A stretch of DNA of 8,713 nucleotides from Lentisphaeria bacterium (lineage in GTDB: Bacteria > Verrucomicrobiota > Lentisphaeria > Oligosphaerales > JAFGRS01): contig JAFGRS010000382.1 in NCBI GenBank assembly GCA_016935045.1, positions 1-8,713 of the forward strand, given 5' to 3'. The position numbers and the translations under genes were made by a program. Of this stretch, positions 1 to 5,902 are shown in pieces (position 1 is the stretch's first letter; each line of letters opens with the position of its first letter). Under the pieces are notes generated by a model. The model was given only the letters and a program-made list of their open reading frames with translations, had not been told where the DNA came from and ran no database searches.

Positions 1-116
1 GAACGGTGCGGAGATGGGTGTTCTGCCCGGGCGTGTACCGGGGGGGGGACTGGCGTTTTTCGGCGGCCGGCGGCCGCAGGCAACGCGATCGAGCGACGTC
101 CGTTCGGGCCTTGCCC

Positions 117-2651
117 CTATGGCCCGGCTGGCGGCGGGCCCGGCGCCCGAACCACGTCTGTGCCGACGGAGGCAACATCCACCAGGAAGCGGCTGCCGGG
201 AAAGTCCCCGTAGGGCGGAAACCCATCGCCGAGGTACATCCAGGTGGCCTCGGGCGCGTGCCGGACCACGGCCTCGAGGCCCTCGCCGGCGCGAGCCCGG
301 GTGCTGTTCGCCCAGCTCTCGACGGCGACGGGTGTCCAACCGGTCGGTGCGATCTCCCCGCAGGGCTGCTCGACCGTGCCGGCACAGAGCAGGACGTATC
401 CGCCCCGTGCGATCAGACGGGCGGGTTGGTTCACGTCGCCGACCGTGCACAGGGTCTGGCCGTCCCCCGCCTCGAGGCGGAAGCGGAACCGCAGCAGGAC
501 CCTGTCGCCCCGATCGCGGCGGTTCTCATCCAGGTCGACGCCGGCGGAGCCGTGGTCGCGGAAACGGAGGACCTGCCGGCCGTCGACCTCGGCCACCTCT
601 GATCCGCCGCGAGGAAACGCCACCGGAACGACGAAATCGCGCCCGAAACGACCCCTGTCGGCAGGATCGAACCAGAGCAGGGGCCGCGCCGTGGTGCCCG
701 CGGCGTCGGCGGTCTGCGGCCGGCTCAGTTCCGGGGCGAAGCGGTTGTGCAGCCAGCGATGCTGTTCGGGGCCAAGGACAGTCCCCGCGTAGAGCGCCGT
801 GAAGCGAATGTCCCCGGAGAACCCTTCGAGACGGCTTGCGGGCAGGCTCTTCGCCCCGATGTGCGGGGCGACACCCCTGAGCGGACGGGGAACGGGGGCC
901 GCAAACGCCACCTTCTCGCTGCGGCTGTCGACGACAAAGAGAGCTTCTCCCGAACGATTGTCGGCAGTCAGGCCGATGTAGTGCCACTCGCCCCCGGGGC
1001 CCAACGGCAACCGGGGCCCGAATTCATGCGGCGTGGTCAGCAGGCATGCCTCCGGCCGGCGCAGGCGGGGCGAGCCCTCGCCGTCAAGACTCCGCGCCTT
1101 CAGCATGATGACGAAACCACCCTCGTTGCCCCGCGTGTCCAGAAGGACGCCACTGCCCCGGTCACGCACCCAGGCGGCGAAGGAGAAGCCATCCGGCCCG
1201 GGATCGACGGAGGCCCGTGCCACGATGGGCAGGCCGCGGTCGAAGGTCCAGCAATTGCCGTTGCGGACCGGGGCTTCCGGGCGGGGAACGTCGTTGCTGC
1301 GGGGGAAAAGGTAGTACCGGTCCTCCCGGGGCAGTGGCGAGACCAGGGCGACGACGATCGAACGGGCCTCGGGTATGCTGGTGGTATAGCAGATGCCGAG
1401 GGTGTCGTCGTGCCGCCACATCTGCGGGTAGCAGGCCCGCGGCTGATGCGCCGAGATGTTGTTTCCAGCCACGAAATCGAGGCCGTGTCCCCGGGCGAAG
1501 AACAGAGCCAGGTTGGTGCGACCCGCTTCCCAGGGCAGGAGGCCCCCCGGCGCGTCGTTGTGGACCATGACCAGACGCCGGCCCGTGTAGTCGTCGCCGG
1601 GCCCTGCCGGTTCCCAGGCGCCGCGCCCGTCGAGGGGCGCCACGTGCATCCGCGAACAGACGCTCTCGATGGGAACGTAGGTGTGGGGAGTCCAGGTCTC
1701 TCCCTGATCCCGGCTGACGGACCAGAGCAGGAACTGCCCCGAGGGTGGCTGGGGCAGCCCCGTATTCCAGTTGGTGTTGTGCCGGGCGAACATCATCACC
1801 GAGCCGTCGGGTTGCTCCCAGACCGTGGGCTCCCACTGCACCCAGCTCAGGCCCGGGGTCTGGCAGCCGGGGGAGAGGCGCCAGGTCTGGCCGAGATCGT
1901 CCGTGTAGGCGACCGTGTCGATCTTCTCGGCCGCCCACCAGCCGGTCGCTTCGACCGGCGCGTCCGCGGCCCGCCCGCCGGCCCCATAGAGGGTCACCGG
2001 GGCGAGCACACGCCCGGAGCGCAGACGGCACAGGTTCTGCGTGCCGGCCGTGAAGAACTGCCTGCCATGGACCAGCGGGTAGTTCCGCCCATCCCACTCC
2101 AGCCTGCGGTTGACCCACTTCCCCCCGGCATGCCGCAATCGCGAGAAGTACAGGCCGCGAAGGTCGGGGCCCTCGCCCCCGTCCGCAGCGCGGAAATCGC
2201 GGACGCTGCCGCCCTGGTTCCAGAGGCACCATAACTCCCCTTCCACCACGCCGAGATTGGGTTGCCACTGGTGCCCCTTCCCCTCGGGGTACAGCACCGG
2301 GTTCTCGCAATGCGCCGCGTTGGAGAACAACCCCTCGATGGGGGTCCAGTCCCTGCCGTTACGGCTGGTGCTGAAGACGATGCGCTGTCCCGGCGCGTGC
2401 TCGATCTGAGGTTCGTGGCTGCCCCAGAGGCAGATCCAACGGTCCTCGAACCAGGCCAACGTGGCACAGTGGTTGTACTTGTGGGGATGCGCCATGGCGT
2501 CGATCACCGCATGCCGCGTCACCGTCGGCTGGTACACCTCATAGGCCCGCCAATCCCCGCCGGACGCCAACGGCGCCACGGCACGACAGAGCACGCAGAC
2601 GTAGAGGAGCCCGGCACACCGGAATCGCGGTCTCAGGAAGTCGCTGTACAT
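117..2651 (-). CDS. Secreted sialidase-like (BNR/Asp-box) protein with LamG-like and C-terminal beta-sandwich domains
   Basis: The 844-residue product is probably exported and acts on, or binds, a glycan. Residues 1-31 look like a Sec signal peptide: a basic start (RPRFR), a hydrophobic stretch (AGLLYVCVL) and likely cleavage after ASG. No lipobox is seen. Residues about 35-450 carry three Asp-box-like motifs of the sialidase beta-propeller: STSRNGRDW (94-102), YTDDLGQTW (249-257) and SVSRDQGETW (311-320). The stretch EPTVWEQPDGSVMMFAR (274-290) resembles the conserved strand of BNR_2/exo-sialidase relatives. Residues about 488-640 (FSFAAWVRD, GEWHYIGLTAD, GFSGDIRFTALYAG) fit a LamG/concanavalin-like jellyroll. 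Residues about 655-835 look like another beta-sandwich. I cannot identify a full arginine triad, so catalysis on sialic acid is inference; a lectin or other glycosidase role is possible. I chose ATG at 2651 because it places the signal peptide at the N-terminus; its AGGGAGA is 13 bases away. A TTG at 2702 with GGGAG seven bases upstream would add 17 residues. Confidence 0.8.
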   Translation of the reverse strand: MYSDFLRPRFRCAGLLYVCVLCRAVAPLASGGDWRAYEVYQPTVTRHAVIDAMAHPHKYNHCATLAWFEDRWICLWGSHEPQIEHAPGQRIVFSTSRNGRDWTPIEGLFSNAAHCENPVLYPEGKGHQWQPNLGVVEGELWCLWNQGGSVRDFRAADGGEGPDLRGLYFSRLRHAGGKWVNRRLEWDGRNYPLVHGRQFFTAGTQNLCRLRSGRVLAPVTLYGAGGRAADAPVEATGWWAAEKIDTVAYTDDLGQTWRLSPGCQTPGLSWVQWEPTVWEQPDGSVMMFARHNTNWNTGLPQPPSGQFLLWSVSRDQGETWTPHTYVPIESVCSRMHVAPLDGRGAWEPAGPGDDYTGRRLVMVHNDAPGGLLPWEAGRTNLALFFARGHGLDFVAGNNISAHQPRACYPQMWRHDDTLGICYTTSIPEARSIVVALVSPLPREDRYYLFPRSNDVPRPEAPVRNGNCWTFDRGLPIVARASVDPGPDGFSFAAWVRDRGSGVLLDTRGNEGGFVIMLKARSLDGEGSPRLRRPEACLLTTPHEFGPRLPLGPGGEWHYIGLTADNRSGEALFVVDSRSEKVAFAAPVPRPLRGVAPHIGAKSLPASRLEGFSGDIRFTALYAGTVLGPEQHRWLHNRFAPELSRPQTADAAGTTARPLLWFDPADRGRFGRDFVVPVAFPRGGSEVAEVDGRQVLRFRDHGSAGVDLDENRRDRGDRVLLRFRFRLEAGDGQTLCTVGDVNQPARLIARGGYVLLCAGTVEQPCGEIAPTGWTPVAVESWANSTRARAGEGLEAVVRHAPEATWMYLGDGFPPYGDFPGSRFLVDVASVGTDVVRAPGPPPAGP

Positions 2652-2664
2652 GGCAACGTCGCCG

Positions 2665-2671
2665 TCTCCCT
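2665..2671 (-). promoter_or_regulatory. Candidate ribosome binding site for the sialidase-like gene (ATG start)
   Basis: AGGGAGA lies 13 bases upstream of the ATG at 2651, a long but usable spacing. It competes with GGGAG at 2710-2714, which sits seven bases before a TTG at 2702. Signal-peptide position favours the ATG, and Shine-Dalgarno spacing favours the TTG. Confidence 0.35.
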
Positions 2672-2702
2672 GCGTTCGCCTCGGTTTCACCCGCAGACGC
2701 AA

Positions 2703-2827
2703 CTCCTTGCTCCCGATCCCATGTCAGCGCGCCCCCACGGGCAGGCACGGGCGGTCCAGACCCATAGGGAACGACTCGTACCTGTAGCCCCACCCACCCC
2801 GGAATGCGAACAGCGGCGCCCCGGGAC
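2703..2827. other. Upstream region of the sialidase-like gene, no clear promoter
   Basis: This is the stretch between the possible TTG start and the MITE-like element. It should hold the promoter of the sialidase-like gene, but I find no convincing -35/-10 pair on the minus strand. The strand reads GC-rich throughout, with TTCGCA and CTACAG 17 bases apart as the best, weak, candidate. If the real promoter lies further upstream, it falls inside the repeat elements. Confidence 0.4.
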
Positions 2828-2993
2828 CAGGACCGTTTCAAGATCCGCTCCATCGGTTCCCGCCGCCACTGCCCTTGCGGCAGTGGAGCGCCGATTCGGG
2901 GTGAGGGAGCGCGAGCGCGCCCCCTCACCGCCCTCCGATCAGCGCTCCACCGGGACAAGCCCGGCGGCGGCGTGGGATCTTGAAACAGCCCTG
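2828..2993. mobile_element. MITE-like element, copy A, complete with 19-bp terminal inverted repeats
   Basis: The left end CAGGACCGTTTCAAGATCC (2828-2846) and the right end GGATCTTGAAACAGCCCTG (2975-2993) are inverted repeats matching at 17 of 19 positions. The interior is strongly structured. CCACTGCC pairs with GGCAGTGG across CTTGC; GTGGAGCGC pairs with GCGCTCCAC; and nested within that, GGTGAGGG pairs with CCCTCACC. The element is 166 bp and has no coding capacity of its own. The bases CCCCGGGA occur just outside both ends (2819-2826 and 2994-3001), a possible 8-bp target duplication, although the left copy is one base away and the same motif recurs in the adjacent array. A second copy lies at 4272-4417. 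No transposase is in the window, so mobility in trans is inferred. Confidence 0.7.
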
Positions 2994-3279
2994 CCCCGGG
3001 AGGGGTGTTTTCCGGCCATCGCGCGGCTCTCGGCGTCCGGAAAACGGGGGGACGGTACCGCCCCGGGAGGGGGCTGTTTTCCGGCCATCCCCTGCCGGAT
3101 CTGTCCGGAAAGCGGGGGGACGGTACCGCCCCGGGGGGGGCTGTTTTCCGGCCATCCCCTGCCGGATCTGTCCGGAAAACGGGGGGACGGTACCGCCCCG
3201 GGAGGGGGCTGTTTTCCGGCCATCCCCTGCCGGATCTGTCCGGAAAACGGGGGGGACGGTGCCGCCCCGGGAGGGTGTT
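2994..3279. repeat. Tandem array of four 67-69 bp units plus a partial fifth
   Basis: The units are 2994-3060, 3061-3128, 3129-3195, 3196-3264 and a partial 3265-3279. Each begins CCCCGGG(A)GGG, runs into TTTTCCGGCCAT, then has a roughly 15-base centre, then TCCGGAAA, a G-run, and ends ACGGTACCG. GTTTTCCGG and CCGGAAAAC form 9-bp inverted arms about 20 bases apart in units 3 and 4, with one wobble in unit 2. CGGTACCG at the junctions is palindromic; in unit 4 it is CGGTGCCG. Units 2-4 share the centre CCCCTGCCGGATCTG, while unit 1 has an unrelated centre between conserved arms. The array lies between the stop of the prepilin-like gene and the start of the sialidase-like gene. All frames through it read as low-information repeats, so I treat it as non-coding. 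Confidence 0.85.
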
Positions 3280-3455
3280 GACGAAGCTGGAGGGTGTCCG
3301 GCGCGACCTATCCGGAAGAGGTCATGGGATGGCGTACCATGGCGAGGTATGCGTGGAGCGGGGTCACCCACGTGCCGGCTGGCAGCGTCGATCGCCGGCT
3401 ACGGCTCTTGCTGCCACTCTCTGGTGAGACACACCCGTCCTGGGCCCCCGGACAA
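3280..3455. other. Unassigned intergenic stretch between repeat array and terminator
   Basis: I see no gene, RNA gene or repeat here. A 5-bp stem GACCT/AGGTC at 3304-3322 is too weak to name. No tRNA-like cloverleaf was found. Confidence 0.5.
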
Positions 3456-3496
3456 CAGAACGCCGGACCGCGGCGGGAACCGGGTCCGGCGTTCTG
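3456..3496 (-). terminator. Perfect 14-bp hairpin after the prepilin-like gene, likely terminator
   Basis: CAGAACGCCGGACC (3456-3469) and GGTCCGGCGTTCTG (3483-3496) are perfectly complementary and separated by 13 bases. The hairpin begins 17 bases past the stop codon of the prepilin-like gene. In the transcript it is followed by UUGUCC, so the uridine tract is poor. It may be an intrinsic terminator of the weak-U type, or a 3'-end stabilising stem with Rho doing the termination. Confidence 0.6.
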
Positions 3497-3513
3497 GCAC
3501 TCGGCAGATGGGA

Positions 3514-4152
3514 TCAGAACGGTCCGTCGGCCAGCTTCTGTCGGTTGGCATGGGCCTGCAGGAAATTCATCGCCTCGACATGTCCGTCGCAGAAGGGCAT
3601 GACGTAGGTGGTGTCGTTGTGGGGGACAACCCAGTCGTTCCAGTTCTTCGGGAACTGGTTGGGGCCATCGGTCCAGCGGCACCACTGGGCGCAGTCCAGC
3701 AGCCGCCCCTGCTCCCAAAGCAGGACCTTCTCGCTGGGGGGCTTGATGGCGGTGGTGGCGCCGGCCATCTCGGAGTTGTAGCACCAGGTATTGGGCTTGT
3801 CGTTCGCCTCGTCGGGGGGATTCCAGTTCTGTGTCGTGGTGGCGGGACAGCGCAGGACGTTGTAGTCGTTGATGTAGGTATAGACCTGAGCCAGGTAGTT
3901 GGGTTGGGCGGGGTTCCAGTTCCAGTTGTCCACCCAGGCGCCGTTACCGGGATAGCCGGGGAAGCGGTCCCCATTGTCCTGCGCGTACATGTGCATCCCG
4001 AGCATGATCTGTTTGGCGTTGGAGGTGCAGCTTGCCTGCATGGCCTTGGCCTTGGCCTGCTGCAGCGCCGGCAGGAGCATGGCCGCCAGAATGGCGATGA
4101 TGGCGATCACGACCAGGAGCTCGATCAGAGTGAACCGACTCTTCTCTCTCAT
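3514..4152 (-). CDS. Prepilin-like (type II secretion/pseudopilin) protein with H-X10-DG motif
   Basis: The 212-residue product has a type IV prepilin N-terminus: a short basic leader MREKSR, then FTLIELLVVIAIIAIL forming the hydrophobic helix, with Glu at position 5 of the presumed mature protein (E11). After the helix comes a soluble domain with KAMQASCTSNAKQI and six cysteines (42, 102, 124, 154, 158, 188). The C-terminus has H178 and D189-G190 in PHNDTTYVMPFCDGHVE, matching the prepilin-associated H-X9-DG family except for one extra residue in the spacer. The residue before the cleavage point is Arg, not the usual Gly. The gene stands alone, with no secretion or pilus genes near it, as is common for expanded families of these proteins in Lentisphaerota, Planctomycetota and relatives. 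Its role is unknown; a cell-surface or secreted structural role is inferred. The ATG at 4152 is chosen for the family N-terminus and its ribosome binding site. Confidence 0.85.
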   Translation of the reverse strand: MREKSRFTLIELLVVIAIIAILAAMLLPALQQAKAKAMQASCTSNAKQIMLGMHMYAQDNGDRFPGYPGNGAWVDNWNWNPAQPNYLAQVYTYINDYNVLRCPATTTQNWNPPDEANDKPNTWCYNSEMAGATTAIKPPSEKVLLWEQGRLLDCAQWCRWTDGPNQFPKNWNDWVVPHNDTTYVMPFCDGHVEAMNFLQAHANRQKLADGPF

Positions 4153-4162
4153 GTCTGCCTGT

Positions 4163-4169
4163 CCTTCCT
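4163..4169 (-). promoter_or_regulatory. Ribosome binding site of the prepilin-like gene
   Basis: AGGAAGG lies ten bases before the ATG at 4152. It supports this start, which is also where the conserved prepilin leader begins. Confidence 0.55.
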
Positions 4170-4219
4170 GCGTTCCCGGACCATTCCTGTTCCAGAAGCC
4201 CTGTGAACACACGCCGACC

Positions 4220-4248
4220 CCTAAAGGATACCTCCGCTGACGAGTCAA
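4220..4248 (-). promoter_or_regulatory. Candidate sigma70-type promoter of the prepilin-like gene
   Basis: On the minus strand, TTGACT (4248-4243) is followed after 17 bases by TTTAGG (4225-4220). The -35 matches five of six consensus bases, the -10 only three. It would give a leader of about 60 bases. It lies just downstream of the truncated repeat copy B, which starts at 4272. Confidence 0.3.
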
Positions 4249-4271
4249 TGCAAGCGGTTTCCACGGAATCC

Positions 4272-4417
4272 CAGGGCTGTTCCAAGATCCGAAGAATCGG
4301 TTCCCGCCGCCACTGTCCTTGCGGCAGTGGAGCGCCGATTCGGGGTGAGGGAGAGCGGCCGCGCCCCCTCCCCGCCCTCCCATCGGCGTTCCACCGGGAC
4401 AAGCCCTGCGGCGGCGT
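4272..4417. mobile_element. MITE-like element, copy B, truncated at its right end
   Basis: The left end CAGGGCTGTTCCAAGATCC (4272-4290) matches the reverse complement of copy A's right end at 18 of 19 positions. The next 127 bases (4291-4417) align without gaps to 2847-2973 of copy A, with 13 differences by my count (about 90% identity). Several differences fall in stems and keep pairing possible, for example CCACTGTC against GGCAGTGG by G-T wobble. Homology stops at GCGGCGT (4417), so the right terminal repeat is missing. The sequence continues ten bases later into a different inverted-repeat element. It lies upstream of the prepilin-like gene, outside its candidate promoter. Confidence 0.7.
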
Positions 4418-4427
4418 AACTCGCCAG

Positions 4428-4609
4428 TGGTTCCGGATGCGGCTCCGCGGAGCGTCGCCCTCCAAGGGATGGGGATGCGGCTCCGCGGAGCGTCGCCCTC
4501 CAAGGGATGGGGATGCGGCTCCGCGGAGCGTCGCCCTCCAAGGGATGGGACGTCGCGTACTCGGTTCGGACTGGAGGGCGAAGCTCCTGCTGAGCCGCAT
4601 CCCGAACCA
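4428..4609. mobile_element. Inverted-repeat element with ~38-bp arms, left arm amplified
   Basis: The left arm (4428-4464) begins TGGTTCCGGATGCGGCTC and ends TCGCCCTCCA. The right arm (4572-4609), read on the minus strand, begins TGGTTCGGGATGCGGCTC and ends TTCGCCCTCCA. They align over 37-38 bases with one gap and a handful of differences. Between them are two extra copies of the left-arm unit and about 20 unrelated bases. No open reading frame of its own is credible. The right arm reads LEGEAPAEP in one frame, a string I recall from many short hypothetical proteins, which would fit a widespread non-coding repeat; I could not check this. Confidence 0.6.
4435..4548. repeat. Three perfect 38-bp tandem repeats
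   Basis: The units 4435-4472, 4473-4510 and 4511-4548 are identical base for base. Each contains the 12-bp palindrome GCTCCGCGGAGC. Together they form the amplified left arm of the surrounding inverted-repeat element. Perfect identity suggests recent expansion or ongoing homogenisation. Confidence 0.95.
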
Positions 4610-4629
4610 TTCGCGGGTTTGACTGAGGC
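4608..4629 (+). repeat. 22-bp dispersed repeat, copy 1
   Basis: The block starts CATTCGCGGG and ends TTTGACTGAGGC. It recurs exactly, in inverted orientation, at 8632-8653. The two copies bracket the transporter operon. Copy 1 overlaps the last two bases of the inverted-repeat element. Confidence 0.8.
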
Positions 4630-4750
4630 ATTGCGGGATCCCACAACCTGGAGCCCGCGATGCCCGACGACAGGAGGGTCCGCGGTACCAATGCAGGGGT
4701 ACGGCGGCGACCGCCGGCTCCGGATCCGGACGCTGCGGGATCGCCCCTTC
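4630..4750. other. Unassigned GC-rich intergenic stretch
   Basis: No gene or RNA is recognisable. Open frames through it on both strands continue into the neighbouring repeats and show no protein-family motif. GCGGGATC occurs twice (around 4633 and 4736), hinting at further decayed repeat material. Confidence 0.4.
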
Positions 4751-4782
4751 TGCCGGCGCGGCCGGCATGACCCAACGGGTCA
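4751..4782 (-). terminator. Two adjacent hairpins downstream of the transporter operon
   Basis: TGCCGGC and GCCGGCA (4751-4767) form a 7-bp stem with a 3-base loop. It directly abuts TGACCC and GGGTCA (4768-4782), a 6-bp stem with a 3-base loop. They lie 70-100 bases past the permease stop at 4852, and CTTCGCGAAG, a palindrome, lies just before them in the transcript. There is no uridine tract, so an intrinsic terminator is doubtful; they may protect the mRNA 3' end or mark Rho-dependent termination. Confidence 0.3.
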
Positions 4783-4851
4783 GGTCAGGTCTTCGCGAAG
4801 GCGTTCACCGGGCGATTCCGTGCCGCCGGCGGTCGGCGTTCCGGCCCCGCC

Positions 4852-5889
4852 TCAGCCGCCTTCCCGGCGTTTGCGGAGTTGGTCCGCCGCCACCGTGACG
4901 ATGAGGATGAGGGATACGGTGACGATGGTCCAGGCCGAGGGGATGCCGAGGAGCACGGCCCCGTTGTAGATCGTGGTCATGAGGAGGGCCCCGATGAAGG
5001 CGCCGACGGCGCTGCCCTCGGCCCCCGCGAGGCTGGCGCCTCCGAGGACTGCCGCCGCGATGGCATCGAGTTCGAAGCCCATGCCGGTGGTGGGGTTTCC
5101 CTGCCAGTCCCGGGCGGTCTGCATGCAGCCGGCGATGCCGCCGAGGAGGGAGGCCAGGACATAGGCGCCATAGGTGACCATGCGGGTGTTGACGCCCGAG
5201 AGCCGGGCGGCCTCGCGGTTGCTGCCGATGGCGTAGAGGTAGCGTCCGAAGGTGGTCCGCCGCAGGAGGGTTTCCACCACGACCAGGACGACGACCAGGA
5301 CCAGGAACAGGAGTGGGATTCCCAGGAGTTTGCCCGCCGCGAATTCCTTCAGGGCGACGGGGAGTTTGCCGATGGTCCTGCCGGCCGAGACCAGTTGCGC
5401 CGCGCCCCGCAACGCCCCCATCATGCCCAGGGTGGCGATGAAGGGGGGCAGTTTCAGCTCGTAGACCATGGCCCCGTTGCAGAGCCCCACCAGGCTCGAG
5501 AGCAGCAGGATCGCCGCCACCGCCGCCAGGGGAGACCAGCCCAGTCCCCCCTTCGAGGGGTCGGCGCTCACCAGGATGGCCATGGCGACGTTCATGAAGG
5601 CAATGAGGGACCCCACGGACAGGTCGATGCCCCCCGTGATGATGACCAGCGCCGCACCGATGCCGATGACCCCCTGGATCGCCATCTGCCGCATCACGTT
5701 CTGGATGTTGCTGGAATTGAGGAAGCGGGAGTAGGTCTCCCCGGCGGCGGTGGTGCCCGTGGTGCGGAGAGCCAGGAAGCCCCAGAGGGCGAAGGTCACG
5801 CCCAGCACGACCATCTGGGTGTTGATGGGGATGCGGGACCTGGCGCCCGGCGCGGGGCCGGCGGAGTCATGGCCGGGGCTGGTGGTCAT
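4852..5889 (-). CDS. Sugar ABC transporter permease, RbsC-like (CUT2 class)
   Basis: The 345-residue inner-membrane protein forms the transport channel for the ligand delivered by the upstream binding protein. It has the family hallmark GGIDLSVGS (86-94) after an early membrane helix, the cytoplasmic loop YAIGSNREAARLSGV (219-233) that contacts the ATPase, and FELDAIAAAVLGGASLAG (272-289). About nine to ten hydrophobic segments are visible, including residues 26-42, 70-85, 121-138, 189-208, 236-254, 294-312 and 318-336. The length is normal for the BPD_transp_2 family. The frame stays open upstream to 6006, but earlier starts would overlap the ATPase gene by about 100 bases and add a non-membrane tail. 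ATG at 5889 lies 13 bases after the ATPase stop and gives a normal N-terminus. No strong Shine-Dalgarno sequence is seen, so translation is probably coupled. The substrate is unknown. Confidence 0.93.
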   Translation of the reverse strand: MTTSPGHDSAGPAPGARSRIPINTQMVVLGVTFALWGFLALRTTGTTAAGETYSRFLNSSNIQNVMRQMAIQGVIGIGAALVIITGGIDLSVGSLIAFMNVAMAILVSADPSKGGLGWSPLAAVAAILLLSSLVGLCNGAMVYELKLPPFIATLGMMGALRGAAQLVSAGRTIGKLPVALKEFAAGKLLGIPLLFLVLVVVLVVVETLLRRTTFGRYLYAIGSNREAARLSGVNTRMVTYGAYVLASLLGGIAGCMQTARDWQGNPTTGMGFELDAIAAAVLGGASLAGAEGSAVGAFIGALLMTTIYNGAVLLGIPSAWTIVTVSLILIVTVAADQLRKRREGG

Positions 5890-5902
5890 GGTCTGGGCAT
5901 TC

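Noticed and set aside
63..77. Terminator for the sialidase-like gene (GCGGCC/GGCCGC stem)
   Set aside because: On the minus strand the stem is followed by adenines rather than uridines, the stem is only 6 bp, and simple GC-rich palindromes are frequent here.
747..2234. Long plus-strand open frame (495 codons) opposite the sialidase-like gene
   Set aside because: It is antisense to a gene with clear family motifs and arises from high GC content; its translation is Pro/Arg/Gly-rich with no recognisable domain.
2994..3279. CRISPR array
   Set aside because: The units are conserved along almost their whole length, with no short constant repeat alternating with unique spacers, and no cas genes are present.
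2980..4206. Plus-strand open frame running through the tandem array and across the prepilin-like gene
   Set aside because: Its first part is a translation of the repeat units and the rest is antisense to the prepilin gene.
4245..4775. Minus-strand open frame of 176 codons between the permease and prepilin genes
   Set aside because: It reads straight through three repeat elements, including the perfect 38-bp tandem units, and shows no protein family motif or ribosome binding site.
4777..4790. GGTCA direct repeats as a regulator binding site
   Set aside because: There are only two to three short copies, one of them part of a hairpin arm, and they lie downstream of the operon rather than in a promoter.
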